Source: Phocaeicola sartorii JCM 17136 = DSM 21941
Lineage (GTDB): Bacteria; Bacteroidota; Bacteroidia; Bacteroidales; Bacteroidaceae
Length of the DNA stretch: 64,000 nt
Direction of reading: 5' to 3'
NCBI RefSeq assembly: GCF_000614185.1
Contig: NZ_BAKM01000026.1
Location: forward strand, 1-64,000
Part shown: positions 9,343-19,507 of the stretch, piece after piece
Layout of the letters: every line of letters starts with the position of its first letter
Position numbering within the stretch: the first letter of the stretch is position 1
Made by a program: the position numbers and the translations under genes
The notes under the pieces: model-generated
The model's database searches: none
What the model was told of the DNA's origin: nothing
The model's input: the letters and a program-made list of their open reading frames with translations, nothing else

Positions 9343-9512
9343 TGTATGCGAATGTGGAGTATTGCAAAAAAGGTAGTATTTTCGCAATACTTAATAGTCA
9401 GTAGATTAGCTCGTTTATAAAGTCAGTCACTGTTATTAAGTTGAAATAAAAATAAAGATTCGCATGCAGATAGAGTTAATTCGTTGATTTATAATATGTT
9501 ATTCGGTGTGGT
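9343..9512 (+). promoter_or_regulatory. CRISPR leader
   Basis: AT-rich 170-bp sequence between cas2 and repeat 1; the leader normally carries the array promoter and the integration anchor. It contains a perfect 8-bp inverted repeat, AGTATTGC (9358-9365) and GCAATACT (9384-9391), with an 18-base loop, which could be a cas2 terminator or a protein site. GTTATTCGGTGTG abuts repeat 1. Confidence 0.6.
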
Positions 9513-10008
<496 letters not shown>

Positions 10009-10026
10009 TGGATATTATTTATATTC

Positions 10027-10889
10027 TTATAGCTTTTCAATTTCTTCTTGAAACAATTCTGTAGCTTGTGAAATAATATCAATGGCTACTTCTGATTTTT
10101 TCAAGTTTTTTAGTCCTTTTTTCTACCTTTATTCAATCCCTTCTGCCCTTCCTTTTTCACGTTCAGTATTGATACTATCACGGAGAATAACAATGTTATC
10201 CAAGTGGCGGTAATAGCCGGCAAGCTTCTTCTTGGCCATGCTATCCAGTTTTAATCTCTCACGGGCCTCTCCAAGACCGGGGCTGTAGCAGTGGAAGGTA
10301 TTTCTCGGTATTCAGGTAGTAGATCCATTCTTCCAGAGGGCTTCTGGCTACCTGATTGAAACCGTTCACTTTCAGGATATAGTATTCGGGATATAAGTCG
10401 CTGACCGTATCCGCCTTGAATGTCTGTTTCTGGAATAGGGTGAGTTCATGAAGATTATTAGTGTGGATTCCTGAATTCCGTCTTTCCATGATAAACGAAG
10501 TCCCTGCCATCTCCTAAAGAAAAATAGACTGTGTTGGCGCTGTACACTTTGCGGACTTTATCATATTTCTCCCCTCTGTTGATATACTCAGTAACCAGTT
10601 TGGAAGTACCGAACAACATGCGCTGGAAATAGGCATATTCATTATTGTTCTGTACCTCTATCAATACCAGCTCACTCCTTGGATTTTTCGGCAAGCATAT
10701 TCACACGGTTATATTTGTCATATTCATCCTTCTGATTGCTTTCGTTTTCAGGAAGTCTCTGGATAATGATCTCTTTACCCAATAATGTAGTAAGTAAACC
10801 TTCCAGAACACTGAAGTTGGCCTTGTTTCTGAGCAGGCATTTCATGGCCCAGTTAAACGGAATATCTGATTTTTATTGTTGCTGTTCAT
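10027..10889 (-). pseudogene. Rpn-family (PD-(D/E)XK) recombination-promoting nuclease, degraded
   Basis: The minus strand encodes pieces of a Bacteroidales Rpn/transposase-like nuclease. From 10889 downward these include FNWAMKCLLRNKANFSVLEG, then SELVLIEVQNNNEYAYFQRM (the nuclease E-x-Q motif), then LHELTLFQKQTFKADTVSDL and SPLEEWIYYLN, ending in EVAIDIISQATELFQEEIEK before a stop at 10027-10029. The pieces lie in different frames, so several frameshifts separate them. Such genes are common mobile passengers. It marks the right edge of the CRISPR island. Confidence 0.8.
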
Positions 10890-11062
10890 AAACAGCCTGA
10901 CATATCGATTACGACGAAGATAAATAAAAAGATTCAGGATAGCAAAAGTGGCAGTATTCTCTCTAATGTTATATCACCAAAGGGTAACCTTTCCCGATGA
11001 ACTTGGATCTGAATTAGTAGTCTCAAGAGCTTTTTCAAAAAAGATAACGGCCTCTCATTAAA

Positions 11063-11092
11063 AAAGCGGTTGCCCTAATTGACAACCGCTTT
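11063..11092 (-). terminator. Intrinsic terminator of the DASS transporter gene
   Basis: AAAGCGGTTG (11063-11072) pairs perfectly with CAACCGCTTT (11083-11092). On the minus strand the stem runs into a T tract, 21 bp after the transporter stop. The 173 bp between here and the Rpn remnant hold nothing I recognise. Confidence 0.8.
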
Positions 11093-11113
11093 CTCAAAAT
11101 ATCATCATCGGAA

Positions 11114-12628
11114 TTACAAGAGTCCGTTGGAACCAAGGATAATCAACATCGTATATCCTAAAACAAGTCCGATAGCTCCCATTATCAGTCCGACTTTTTC
11201 CATATCCTTTTGTTGAATCATACCTGTAGCGTGAGCCAAGGCGTTGGGAGGGGTGGAAATAGGAAGAACCATGGCCAGAGAGGAGCCGACAGCCACTCCT
11301 ATCAGCAGAGTCTCCACACCACCCAAGGAGGATAGGTTTTCGCGCATACTGATTCCGGCTATGGCAAGAATGGGAACCAATAAAGCAGCGGTAGCCGTAT
11401 GCGAGATGAAGTTTGCCATGGCATAACAGATCAATCCTGAGCCCACAATCATCAGCACAGGTGGCCAAGTGTTAAACGGAATGGATTCAATCATGTGCTG
11501 TGCAAGTCCGGTTTCTTGCAGTGCGACGCCCAGCGCAAAACCTCCGGCCACCATCCAGAGCACACTCCAGCTAATCTCTTCCAGGTCACGTTTCGTTATA
11601 ACCCCCGTGACGCAAAAAACGGCTACAGGAATCATGGCCACTACATTGGAGTTTACACCGGTGAACTTGTCAGACATCCACAGCAATACGGTTACGGCAA
11701 AAGTGACATATACCAGAATGGAACGCCAATCCTTTTTGGCCTCTCCGTCTATTTGCAACTCAATAGTTTTCTGCTTGAAAGGAAACAGACGCAGCAAAAT
11801 GAACCATGCGATAAATAATACAACAATCGTATAGGGCATCATAAATCCCATCCATTCACCGAAACCGATATTCAGATCCAATCCCTCTGGGTCATTCAGA
11901 TATTTCAAGGCGATAGCGTTGGGAGGGGTCCCGATTGGGGTTCCCATACCACCGATATTGGCCGCTACAGGAATGGACATGGCCAGACCGATCTTCCCTT
12001 TTCCGTCTGCTGGAAGAGACTTCAAGACAGGAGTGAGGAAGGTAAGCATCATGGCAGCGGTAGCTGTATTGCTGAGGAACATGGAGAAGACGGCCGTTAC
12101 CATAATAAAGCCCAACAGGACATAACGGGACTGGGTGCCGAAAGGCTTTAGCATGACACGGGCCAGCAACACATCCAGCCCGCTTTTAGTAGCGGCAATG
12201 GCCAGAATGAATCCGCCGATAAACAACATGATGATAGGGTCGGCAAAGCAGTGCATGATGGATTTGTATTTCACAGTATGCCCCAGCTCCCCGGCGGGAA
12301 TACCTTGGATAAAAAACCATAGGCTGCTGTCGGAAACCGTCAACAATAACAGAACGACAATTAGCACGGAAGTAGTCCATGCGGGAACAGCTTCGAACAC
12401 CCACATCAAAGTGGCAAAAACAAAAATGGAAATCAGTCTCTGTTCTATGACTGTCAGTCCTTCTATACCGAAGGTCTCGATAGGCAGACACCACAATATG
12501 AGGGAAAGGGTAATGGCAACAGCCAGCTTCACACCTCTGCCTACTGTCTTGTTCTCAGCCAGCCGTCTGGCTTTCTTCAAATCCTGATAGGCTTCAACCA
12601 ACTGGAAGCCACGAAAAATCTTGTACAT
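11114..12628 (-). CDS. DASS/SLC13-family sodium:dicarboxylate (or anion) symporter
   Basis: Inner-membrane carrier of 504 aa with the repeated DASS architecture. Each half carries a substrate/sodium signature: FLSNTATAAMMLTFLTPV in the first and NFISHTATAALLVPIL in the second. Conserved GTPIGTPPNAIALKY and the later STPPNALAHATG are the paired SNT-TPPN loops of the family. About 11-12 hydrophobic segments are visible after a soluble basic N-terminus. Likely substrates are C4-dicarboxylates or citrate; sulfate cannot be excluded. It stands alone, with its own promoter and terminator. Confidence 0.9.
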   Translation of the reverse strand: MYKIFRGFQLVEAYQDLKKARRLAENKTVGRGVKLAVAITLSLILWCLPIETFGIEGLTVIEQRLISIFVFATLMWVFEAVPAWTTSVLIVVLLLLTVSDSSLWFFIQGIPAGELGHTVKYKSIMHCFADPIIMLFIGGFILAIAATKSGLDVLLARVMLKPFGTQSRYVLLGFIMVTAVFSMFLSNTATAAMMLTFLTPVLKSLPADGKGKIGLAMSIPVAANIGGMGTPIGTPPNAIALKYLNDPEGLDLNIGFGEWMGFMMPYTIVVLFIAWFILLRLFPFKQKTIELQIDGEAKKDWRSILVYVTFAVTVLLWMSDKFTGVNSNVVAMIPVAVFCVTGVITKRDLEEISWSVLWMVAGGFALGVALQETGLAQHMIESIPFNTWPPVLMIVGSGLICYAMANFISHTATAALLVPILAIAGISMRENLSSLGGVETLLIGVAVGSSLAMVLPISTPPNALAHATGMIQQKDMEKVGLIMGAIGLVLGYTMLIILGSNGLL

Positions 12629-12654
12629 AGTATTAAATTTAATGAAAACGGGGG

Positions 12655-12662
12655 CAAAGGTA
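12655..12662 (-). promoter_or_regulatory. -7 element of the DASS transporter
   Basis: On the minus strand TACCTTTG matches TAnnTTTG, 26 bp upstream of the ATG at 12628. No obvious -33 TTTG. Confidence 0.5.
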
Positions 12663-12808
12663 ATACATTATTTTGATATAATCCATGGTTATGCCAATAT
12701 TAAATGCTTGATTGTATATGGCAGACTCAAATACGGCCGGAGGTTACGACTGGTCTTTGTCTGCCGAAAAATTCCGGGATAGTATATGGTGAGGTAAGAG
12801 TTTTTCGT

Positions 12809-12816
12809 TATCTTTG
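12809..12816 (+). promoter_or_regulatory. Candidate -7 element upstream of the GH27 gene
   Basis: TATCTTTG fits the Bacteroidetes -7 consensus, about 95 bp before the ATG at 12912. The rest of the 12629-12911 gap contains a 7-bp inverted repeat GGCAGAC/GTCTGCC (12720-12726, 12759-12765) and nothing coding. Confidence 0.45.
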
Positions 12817-12911
12817 CTTCCTGCATGATAAAACTGATATTGTTATCCTGTTAATCTTTAGAATCATAAGATACCTTCTTGATGGTCTCTTTAAGTGAAA
12901 AATAAGAATTG

Positions 12912-14516
12912 ATGAATATGAGAAATTGGCTTTTGACTTTAGCTTTCGGCCTGTGTTCCGGCGCATTCGCCCAGCATACAACTGTTTTTGAATCCCCCGT
13001 TATGGGTGGAGTTCATGGAATACCTATCGGGTTCATATCAATGATACCTTAATAATAAGACAAGCGGATGCCATGGTGCAGAAAGGCTGAAAGACGTGGG
13101 CTATTCCTATGTGAATGTAGATGACGGTTTTTTTGGATGGCGGGATGAAAAAGGAGTGATGCAAACACATCCCGAGCGTTTCCCGAACGGATTGAAGGGA
13201 GTGGCGGATCATATTCATTCGTTAGGATTGAAAGCCGGCATTTACTCGGATGCGGGAAGCAATACCTGCGGTTCTATCTGGGATAAAGATGTGAATGGCA
13301 TAGGCTCCGGCTTGTATGGACATGAGTATCAGGATGCCACGCTGTATTTCAAAGAGTGGGGATTTGATTTTATCAAGATTGATTATTGCGGAGCCGGTCA
13401 GGAATTGAATCTGGAAGAAGAGAAACGATACACTGAGATCCGTCAGGCTATAGATAATTTGGGGTGTGGGCATGTTTCCATCAATATCTGCCGTTGGGCT
13501 TTTCCGGGTACTTGGGCCGGAAACCTTGCCCGTTCATGGCGGATCAGTGCGGATATCCGTCCGGAATGGGGGTCGGTGAAATACATCATCGGTAAGAACC
13601 TTTATCTGTCTGCTTATGCTGGAGAGGGTCATTATAATGATATGGATATGTTGGAGATAGGCCGGGGGCTAAAACCCGAAGAGGAAGAGGTGCACTTCGG
13701 CATGTGGTGCATCATGAGTTCACCTTTGCTGATAGGATGTGATCTGACCACTATCCCGGAGGCGTCATTAAAGCTGTTGAAAAATAAAGAACTGATAGCT
13801 TTGAACCAAGATCCTTTGGGATTGCAGGCATACGTGGTTCAGCATGAAAATGAAGGATATGTGTTGGTGAAAGATATAGAGCGGAAGCGAGGCAATGTGC
13901 GTGCGGTTGCCTTATATAATCCTTCGGATACGATTTGTAACTTTACGGTCCCGATGGATATGTTGGAATTGGGAGGAAGGGTCAAGGCACGGGATCTGGT
14001 GAAACAGCAGAATCTGCCGGAGATAAAAGAGGGTGTTCTGCATCGGAAACTGCCTCCACATAGTGTACTGATTCTACGTATGGAGTCCGAGAAAAGATTG
14101 GAACCGGCTGTCTATGAGGCGGAATGGCTTATCTGCCTTGTTTCAATGATTTGGGAAAGACACCGAAAAGCATCGTGTATGCTCCGTTACACGAAGCGTC
14201 CGGAGGTATGAAGGTAAGTTATCTGGGAGGTCGGAAAGAGAATTTTGCAGAGTGGAAAGAGGTGTATAGTGAGCAAGGCGGTGAGTATGAGATGACGATC
14301 CGCTATGTGCCAAAGGCGGACCGTAAGCTGGAAGTCTGTGTGAATCATGAAAAAGCGATTCTTCTTGATTCGTTGTCGGCGGATGAGACTCAAAAGATAG
14401 CTTCGGTTACTGTTCCAGTGTATTTGAAGGCAGGAAATAACAAAGTGCGTATGGGAAGTTCATTTTGCTGGGCTCCGGATATCGACTGTTTTATATTAAA
14501 AAAAGTAAAAGAGTAA
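12912..14516 (+). pseudogene. GH27-type alpha-galactosidase, three frameshifts
   Basis: GH27 enzymes remove terminal alpha-galactose. The ATG at 12912 gives a signal peptide (MNMRNWLLTLAFGLCSGAFA). One missing base near 13004-13008 interrupts the expected PxMGWSSWN motif; a second near 13086 returns to KDVGYSYVNVDDGFFGWRD. The long middle piece has the nucleophile region FDFIKIDYCG and the acid/base region YNDMDMLEIG. A third missing base near 14123-14125 splits YEAE from MAYLPCFNDLGK; the last 130 residues look like a CBM35-type beta-sandwich. With all three repaired, a full-length secreted enzyme of about 530 aa results. The gene is either recently inactivated or the indels are sequence errors. 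Confidence 0.8.
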
Positions 14517-14531
14517 GGTGAAGATAATCGC

Positions 14532-14572
14532 TATCTTTGTGCCCCCCCGGTTTAGCCGGGAGCACAAAGATA
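14532..14572. terminator. Bidirectional terminator hairpin
   Basis: TATCTTTGTGC (14532-14542) pairs perfectly with GCACAAAGATA (14562-14572), and inside it CCCGG pairs with CCGGG. It lies between the convergent GH27 and nucleotidyltransferase genes. Each arm happens to contain TATCTTTG, a -7-like string, on one strand, but the position between gene ends favours termination. Confidence 0.7.
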
Positions 14573-14600
14573 TGCGGATATTACGGTATCGGAAGCTGAT

Positions 14601-15185
14601 TTAAGGCATCCATTCTACTACTCCCGTAACAGGATGCTGCTTTCTCCATTCTTTGAATTCGCGGTAATTACGAACTCCGTCCTGGATGACAGCCTGATAA
14701 TATTCCACTCCGATAATTTTCTCGGTTTCTGGTGTCTCGTATTTTAATCTCAGAATGGTTTCCCGCATTTCATCGGTCATTATTTCCGAGATGCGTCGGG
14801 CCACCTTTTCAAAATAACCGTCATAACGCGAGCCTTCCCGGATGTGGATCATATCTATCTGCCACAGTTCGTTTTCTTCGTTCTGATACCATGCGTGCCA
14901 TTCCACACATTCTTCGGCAGTGTGCAGCAGGTTGGCGCACTCTATTTTTTTGACGGACGGGTTTTCGGCCAGTCTGGCCATGGCCAGAAAGCTGTCCCTC
15001 AGGGTTAAGGGTGATGAATAAATGTGGAAGTCAATATCCCGATGTTTCATCAGTAATCCTGTACTAAGAGAACCTACCAGATTGATTCTTGCACCTGCAT
15101 TTTCCCATATTTGGATGAGGTTCGTGTTTTTGATAACTTGCCAGGCTTTTTCTTGGTTTTGTCTGGCGATGTCGAGAATATTCAT
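14601..15185 (-). CDS. Nucleotidyltransferase-fold protein of unknown substrate
   Basis: The 194-aa cytoplasmic protein has a polymerase-beta-type nucleotidyltransferase motif, GSLSTGLLMKHRDIDFHIYS, with the GS and DxD metal-binding acidic pair near residues 37-53, and a third acid possible in LWQIDMIHI. Minimal nucleotidyltransferases of this kind modify small molecules, RNA or proteins; the target here is not deducible. It is last in a probable operon after clpS-clpA-aat, 52 bp downstream of aat. Confidence 0.65.
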   Translation of the reverse strand: MNILDIARQNQEKAWQVIKNTNLIQIWENAGARINLVGSLSTGLLMKHRDIDFHIYSSPLTLRDSFLAMARLAENPSVKKIECANLLHTAEECVEWHAWYQNEENELWQIDMIHIREGSRYDGYFEKVARRISEIMTDEMRETILRLKYETPETEKIIGVEYYQAVIQDGVRNYREFKEWRKQHPVTGVVEWMP

Positions 15186-15237
15186 ACTTTATTTTTTAGT
15201 GTGAGTTTGCAAAAAGAAATGTAGTAAGGAAGAACAA

Positions 15238-15891
15238 TTACAGCGTTTCAAAAGGTTCCTGCACATACCTCATATACTCTTCATAGTCTATATATCTTCC
15301 ACCCATTGATTTTAAGTGGGGTGTTTCAAACTGACAATCGATCAAGGTTCCTCCCAATTTCTGGAATGTTTGTGCCAGATAGATAAGCGCCAGTTTCGAT
15401 GCATTGGGGACTAGAGAAAACATGCTTTCACCAAAGAAACACTTTCCCAAAGTGACTCCATAGAGTCCGCCGGTCAGGCAGGACCCTTCCCATACTTCCA
15501 CACTGGCTGCAAAACCTTGCTCATGCAGGCGGGTGTAGGCTTTCATGATATCCTTGCCCAACCATGCTCCTGCTTCTTCCATCCGCAGATTGCCGCAGGT
15601 TTGAATCACTTCATGGAATGCCCGGTTAAAACTGATTTCATATCGTCCTTTGTTCATGAGGGTACGCATGGAGTGAGAAATATGAATCTCGTGGGGGAAG
15701 ATCACAAATCGTTTCAAGGGGCACCACCATTGTATCTGTTTCTCACAGAAGGCATACCAGGGGAATATGCCATTGGAATAGGCAAGGATGAGGCGGTCCA
15801 CGGAGAGGTCGCCGCCCACTGCCAATAGCCCGTCCGGATCACCATAGTGAGGGTCGGGGAAAACAAGTTCTCGAGTTAGTTGGAAGACCAT
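15238..15891 (-). CDS. aat: Leucyl/phenylalanyl-tRNA-protein transferase
   Basis: Aat transfers Leu or Phe from aminoacyl-tRNA to proteins with N-terminal Arg or Lys, making them ClpS/ClpAP substrates. The 217-aa protein matches the family throughout: FPDPHYGDPDGLLAVGGDLS, YSNGIFPWY, IQWWCPLKRFVIFP, the catalytic-pocket GGLYGVTLGKCFFGESMFS, and LIDCQFETPHLKSMGG. It lies 85 bp after clpA on the same strand. Confidence 0.97.
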   Translation of the reverse strand: MVFQLTRELVFPDPHYGDPDGLLAVGGDLSVDRLILAYSNGIFPWYAFCEKQIQWWCPLKRFVIFPHEIHISHSMRTLMNKGRYEISFNRAFHEVIQTCGNLRMEEAGAWLGKDIMKAYTRLHEQGFAASVEVWEGSCLTGGLYGVTLGKCFFGESMFSLVPNASKLALIYLAQTFQKLGGTLIDCQFETPHLKSMGGRYIDYEEYMRYVQEPFETL

Positions 15892-15976
15892 AGTGTTTTT
15901 TATTGGTTGGATTCATATAGCGTTTTTTATAGGGGCGGATCTGTATGTCTGCCCCTGTACGGAGGAGTTGCCGGTT

Positions 15977-18214
15977 TCATTCAGACTTGTTCTCTTTGAG
16001 CATTTGCAGCTTCAGTTGCCCGTTCTCTGCTGTCACTACTGTTTTTCCTCCTGTTTTTAATGTGCCGAATAGGATTTCACGCATAAGCAGCGGTTTCAGA
16101 TGTGAGGCAATTACCCTGTCCATTTCTCTGGCACCATATTCTTTGGTGAACCCCAGCTTCAGCAGATGCTTATAGGCTTCCGGGCTGAGTTCCATTCCTA
16201 CATGACGTGCGGACAGCTTGTTTTTTAGTTCGCCGAGTTTCTTGTTCAGGATGAGGGAAGCCATTCCGTAATCCATATCATGGAAAACGACTGTTGCAGA
16301 CAATCGGTTGATGAATTCAGGTTTGAAGGTTTTCTTAACCTGTTTCAGCATGGCCTCTCCGGCAGTAACTTGTCCGCCGAAACCTATGGAGGCTTGGTGC
16401 GCGAATTGTGCTCCGGCATTGGAGGTCATGATAAGTATAACATGGCGGCAGTCTGCTTTCCGTCCTTTGTTATCCGTCAGTACGGCATAGTCCATGACTT
16501 GCAGCAGGATATTGAACACATCGGGGTGTGCTTTCTCTATTTCGTCGAGCAGTAACACACAGTTGGGAGTTTTGCGGATAGCATCTGTCAGTAGTCCGCC
16601 GTCTTCATAACCTACATATCCGGCAGGTGAGCCGATGAGTTTGGCCACTGTATGCTTTTCCGTATATTCGCTCATGTCGAAGCGCTGCAGGGCGATGCCT
16701 AGTTCGGATGCCAGAACTTTGGCTACTTCCGTCTTTCCTACGCCGGTGGGGCCTACGAAGAGAAGGCTGGCCAGTGGCTTGTTTTCGTCCAGTAGCCCGG
16801 CTTTGGCCATTTGTACGGCTTCCACCACTTGGCAGACGGCTTCTTCCTGACCGTATATCTTTTCGCTGATGCGTTCATGCAGGGTTTCTAATGCGGCATT
16901 GTCTTCTTCCTTCATGGCAAGCACGTCCACTTTACAGATACGTGCCAGTATATCGGTTATCAATGTTTTGTCCACCGTTTGTTTTTCTGTATTTGTGGGG
17001 TGGATTTCACGATAAGCCCCGGCTTCGTCCACCAAGTCGATGGCTTTGTCGGGCAAAAAACGGTCGCTGATATATCGTGCGGCGGCTGTGACGGCATATC
17101 TTATCGCTCCTTCTTCATAAACCACTCCATGGAATGTTTCGTACTTTTCTTTCAATCCTTCCACTATGTGGATGGTTTCCTCGATTCCGGGTTCCTGTAT
17201 GTCAATCTGCTGGAAACGCCGTACCAATCCTCTGCTACGCGAAAAATAGCGGTTGAATTCTTCGTAAGTAGTGGAACCGATAAATCGGATCTCTCCTCCT
17301 TCCAAATAAGGCTTGAGCATATTGGAGGCATCCATCGAACCGTCTCCCGTCCGTCCGGCGCCTATCAGGTTATGTATTTCATCTATATATACGATGGCGT
17401 GTCCTTCTTTCCGAATTCCTTCCATAATGGCTTTCAACCTTTTCTCGAACTCACCCCGGTATTGCGTACCGGCCAATAAGTTGCCTAGATCCAGTTCATA
17501 GATATGACAACCTGTGAGGCGTTCGGGAACATTGCCCGCTTCTATACGTGCGGCCAGTCCGTAGGTCAGTGCGGTTTTTCCCACTCCCGGTTCGCCCACG
17601 TGCAGAGGGTTGTTCTTTTCTTTGCGGCAGAGAACCTGAATGGTGCGTTCCAATTCCGCATCCCGGCCTATAAGCGGATTCCGGTCTTGCAGACCTTCAT
17701 TGAGACAGGTGACATAGTTGCGCCAAGGTTCGTTTTTCTCTTGCTCAGAGGAAGTTTCCTCTTGCGACTGATTCATGTCGTAATTTGAAATGAGGGAGCT
17801 GAGAAACTCCGGCATGTCTTCGCCCACTGTTTCTTTTAGCAGATAGCCGGCCCATGAATCTTCCAGTTGAAGCATTCCTTGTACCAGATGAGGAACATCC
17901 ATTTCTTCTGCGCTTGAATGACTGATTGTCATATAGGCATATTGCAGTAGCTCGGAGAGTTGGCCTGAAATTTCCAATTCATATTCTATATCTTGAGGAA
18001 CTCGTTCCACTTCTTTCGACAGATACTCGGAAACAGACTGGGACAGTTCTTCCGGGGTGCAAAAACACTCTTCCAGTGCTTCTTGAAAAGGAACTTGTTC
18101 CAGCAATGCGCTCAATAAGTGTTCGGGCGTGATAAATTCATGCCGATATTGCATGGCATGGCTCTGCGCGGAGGCGAAAGCGTAGTTCACCGAATCGGTA
18201 TTTGGTATATCCAT
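15977..18214 (-). CDS. clpA: ClpA, AAA+ unfoldase of the ClpAP protease
   Basis: The 745-aa protein has a Clp N-domain (residues 1-140), D1 with Walker A GEPGVGKTALTYG and Walker B IVYIDEIHNLIGAG, and D2 with GPTGVGKTEVAKVLA and VLLLDEIEKAHPDVF. The ClpP-docking loop is present as SIGFGG (IGF tripeptide). There is no long middle coiled coil, which separates it from ClpB and ClpC. It starts 17 bp after clpS. It unfolds N-degron substrates handed over by ClpS. Confidence 0.96.
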   Translation of the reverse strand: MDIPNTDSVNYAFASAQSHAMQYRHEFITPEHLLSALLEQVPFQEALEECFCTPEELSQSVSEYLSKEVERVPQDIEYELEISGQLSELLQYAYMTISHSSAEEMDVPHLVQGMLQLEDSWAGYLLKETVGEDMPEFLSSLISNYDMNQSQEETSSEQEKNEPWRNYVTCLNEGLQDRNPLIGRDAELERTIQVLCRKEKNNPLHVGEPGVGKTALTYGLAARIEAGNVPERLTGCHIYELDLGNLLAGTQYRGEFEKRLKAIMEGIRKEGHAIVYIDEIHNLIGAGRTGDGSMDASNMLKPYLEGGEIRFIGSTTYEEFNRYFSRSRGLVRRFQQIDIQEPGIEETIHIVEGLKEKYETFHGVVYEEGAIRYAVTAAARYISDRFLPDKAIDLVDEAGAYREIHPTNTEKQTVDKTLITDILARICKVDVLAMKEEDNAALETLHERISEKIYGQEEAVCQVVEAVQMAKAGLLDENKPLASLLFVGPTGVGKTEVAKVLASELGIALQRFDMSEYTEKHTVAKLIGSPAGYVGYEDGGLLTDAIRKTPNCVLLLDEIEKAHPDVFNILLQVMDYAVLTDNKGRKADCRHVILIMTSNAGAQFAHQASIGFGGQVTAGEAMLKQVKKTFKPEFINRLSATVVFHDMDYGMASLILNKKLGELKNKLSARHVGMELSPEAYKHLLKLGFTKEYGAREMDRVIASHLKPLLMREILFGTLKTGGKTVVTAENGQLKLQMLKENKSE

Positions 18215-18231
18215 ATCTTATGTTTGATTTT

Positions 18232-18555
18232 TTATTCTTCTTCCGGTGTAACCGTGAGTCGGAGAGGGAAACCCTCTTCACGAGCCATACGGGTGGCTTT
18301 TTGTACTTTTGACCGGGCGATATCATACGTATAGATGCCTACTACGGCCGATTCACTTTTGTGTACCTGCATCATCAAAGCTTCTGCTTCCATCGTTGAT
18401 TTGAAAAAAACGGTAGTTAATATCTTCACGACAAATTCCATTGTAGTAAAGTCGTCATTGAAAATAGTAACTTTGAAGCGTCGCGGCTCGCGAAGGTCTA
18501 TACGTTCTTTTTCTTTATAAGATAATTGTTGTTGTTCCATATTGGTAGTTGTCAT
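18232..18555 (-). CDS. clpS: ClpS, N-degron adaptor
   Basis: The 107-aa protein carries the ClpS core: FKVTIFNDDFTTMEFVV (binding pocket for bulky N-terminal residues), the helix with MQVHKSESAVVG, and AREEGFPLRLTVTPEEE at the end. It binds the ClpA N-domain. First gene of the minus-strand operon. ATG at 18555; a second ATG at 18540 (MEQQQLSYKE) is equally possible. Confidence 0.96.
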   Translation of the reverse strand: MTTTNMEQQQLSYKEKERIDLREPRRFKVTIFNDDFTTMEFVVKILTTVFFKSTMEAEALMMQVHKSESAVVGIYTYDIARSKVQKATRMAREEGFPLRLTVTPEEE

Positions 18556-18569
18556 ACGTACTTATGGCA

Positions 18570-18577
18570 CAAAGGTA
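18570..18577 (-). promoter_or_regulatory. -7 element of the clpS-clpA-aat operon
   Basis: TACCTTTG on the minus strand, 15 bp before the clpS ATG at 18555 and 30 bp before the alternative ATG. The spacing suggests that the downstream ATG (18540) may be the real start. Confidence 0.5.
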
Positions 18578-18712
18578 GGGAAAGTATTGGAAAGGTAGGG
18601 CAGGGAAGAGATGAATTTTGTAGACGGATGGTCCGGAGCTGATGCTTTGAATACCTTTCATACCCGCCTGCCATCCTTAAGCACCCCTATACAAGATGTT
18701 TCTCCGATTGCC

Positions 18713-18750
18713 TTTAGCCCCCCCGGTATTTGTCAATATAGGGGGCTAAA
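18713..18750. terminator. Stem-loop downstream of the membrane protein gene
   Basis: TTTAGCCCCC (18713-18722) pairs perfectly with GGGGGCTAAA (18741-18750). It lies 38 bp after the stop of the minus-strand gene at 18788. The T tract is poor, so termination is plausible rather than certain. Confidence 0.5.
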
Positions 18751-18787
18751 AGCAGGGAGGTCTGGTATTCATTATACATGAAGACTC

Positions 18788-19474
18788 TTATTTCTTTTTG
18801 GCAGCGATAGCTAGTAATACTCCCAGTACCACCCCTAGAATGGCAGCAAATAATACCCGCATGTCCGGAGGAAGCAGGAAGGTGATGGTGTGGGCCGGAT
18901 ACCAGAACAAAGGGATGGTCTTTTTGAATACAAAGCTCCAAAGTACCGCCCAATTCAATCCGGTGAAAATACGTGTCATGGGAATGGGGGTGATGAGTGC
19001 CTTGATGGAGCCGCCACAATTCCCGATGTGCGTGTCTGTTATTTTATGCAGTGTCATGAATACAGGAGCGAATATAGAGTTCATAGTAATGGAAATAGCC
19101 AGTGCGACCAGAAATTTGGCTGGACAGAAATCTCCGTTCATCAATGTGGAGGCATGTTCCATGCCCATATATTCCAAGAAAATCGGAGTGCCTTTTGAAA
19201 AAATAATCATAGCCATATTGATACCCATGCCCAGCAAGCCCCATACCACCATTCGTGGAATGATGCCAAAGGTTTTGTTGTGATATACTCCTGTGCTGAT
19301 ACGAAGCCCGAGCATTTCACCCAGAGTGGCCAGAATGGCGAACTTCATAAAACTCATGACCATGCCATGGGTTGCATTGAACGATTGGTACCATTCATAA
19401 ATGGCATCACTGATAAAAAATGGCAGGAACAATGCTGTTACAAACAAAAGGAACAGAATATCACTCTTTTTCAT
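18788..19474 (-). CDS. Polytopic membrane protein of unknown function
   Basis: About 228 aa with four or more hydrophobic segments and a lysine-rich end (LLAIAAKKK). The stretch WSFVFKKTIPLFWYPAHTIT loosely recalls the C-terminal signature of Mpv17/PMP22 proteins, but I would not assign that. Upstream in-frame starts exist at 19495 and 19510; I prefer the ATG at 19474 (MKKSDILFLLF) because a -7 element at 19508-19515 overlaps the earlier ones. It is a single gene with no informative neighbours. Confidence 0.7.
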   Translation of the reverse strand: MKKSDILFLLFVTALFLPFFISDAIYEWYQSFNATHGMVMSFMKFAILATLGEMLGLRISTGVYHNKTFGIIPRMVVWGLLGMGINMAMIIFSKGTPIFLEYMGMEHASTLMNGDFCPAKFLVALAISITMNSIFAPVFMTLHKITDTHIGNCGGSIKALITPIPMTRIFTGLNWAVLWSFVFKKTIPLFWYPAHTITFLLPPDMRVLFAAILGVVLGVLLAIAAKKK

Positions 19475-19507
19475 AGATAAAAATGTGTTTTTCATTAATA
19501 TTTGCGA

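Noticed and set aside
12720-12765. Inverted repeat GGCAGAC/GTCTGCC with a 32-base loop
   Set aside because: Too short a stem and too long a loop to call a terminator or operator.
14532-14572. Divergent promoters (TATCTTTG on both strands)
   Set aside because: Both motifs are arms of one perfect hairpin between convergent gene ends, better explained as a terminator.
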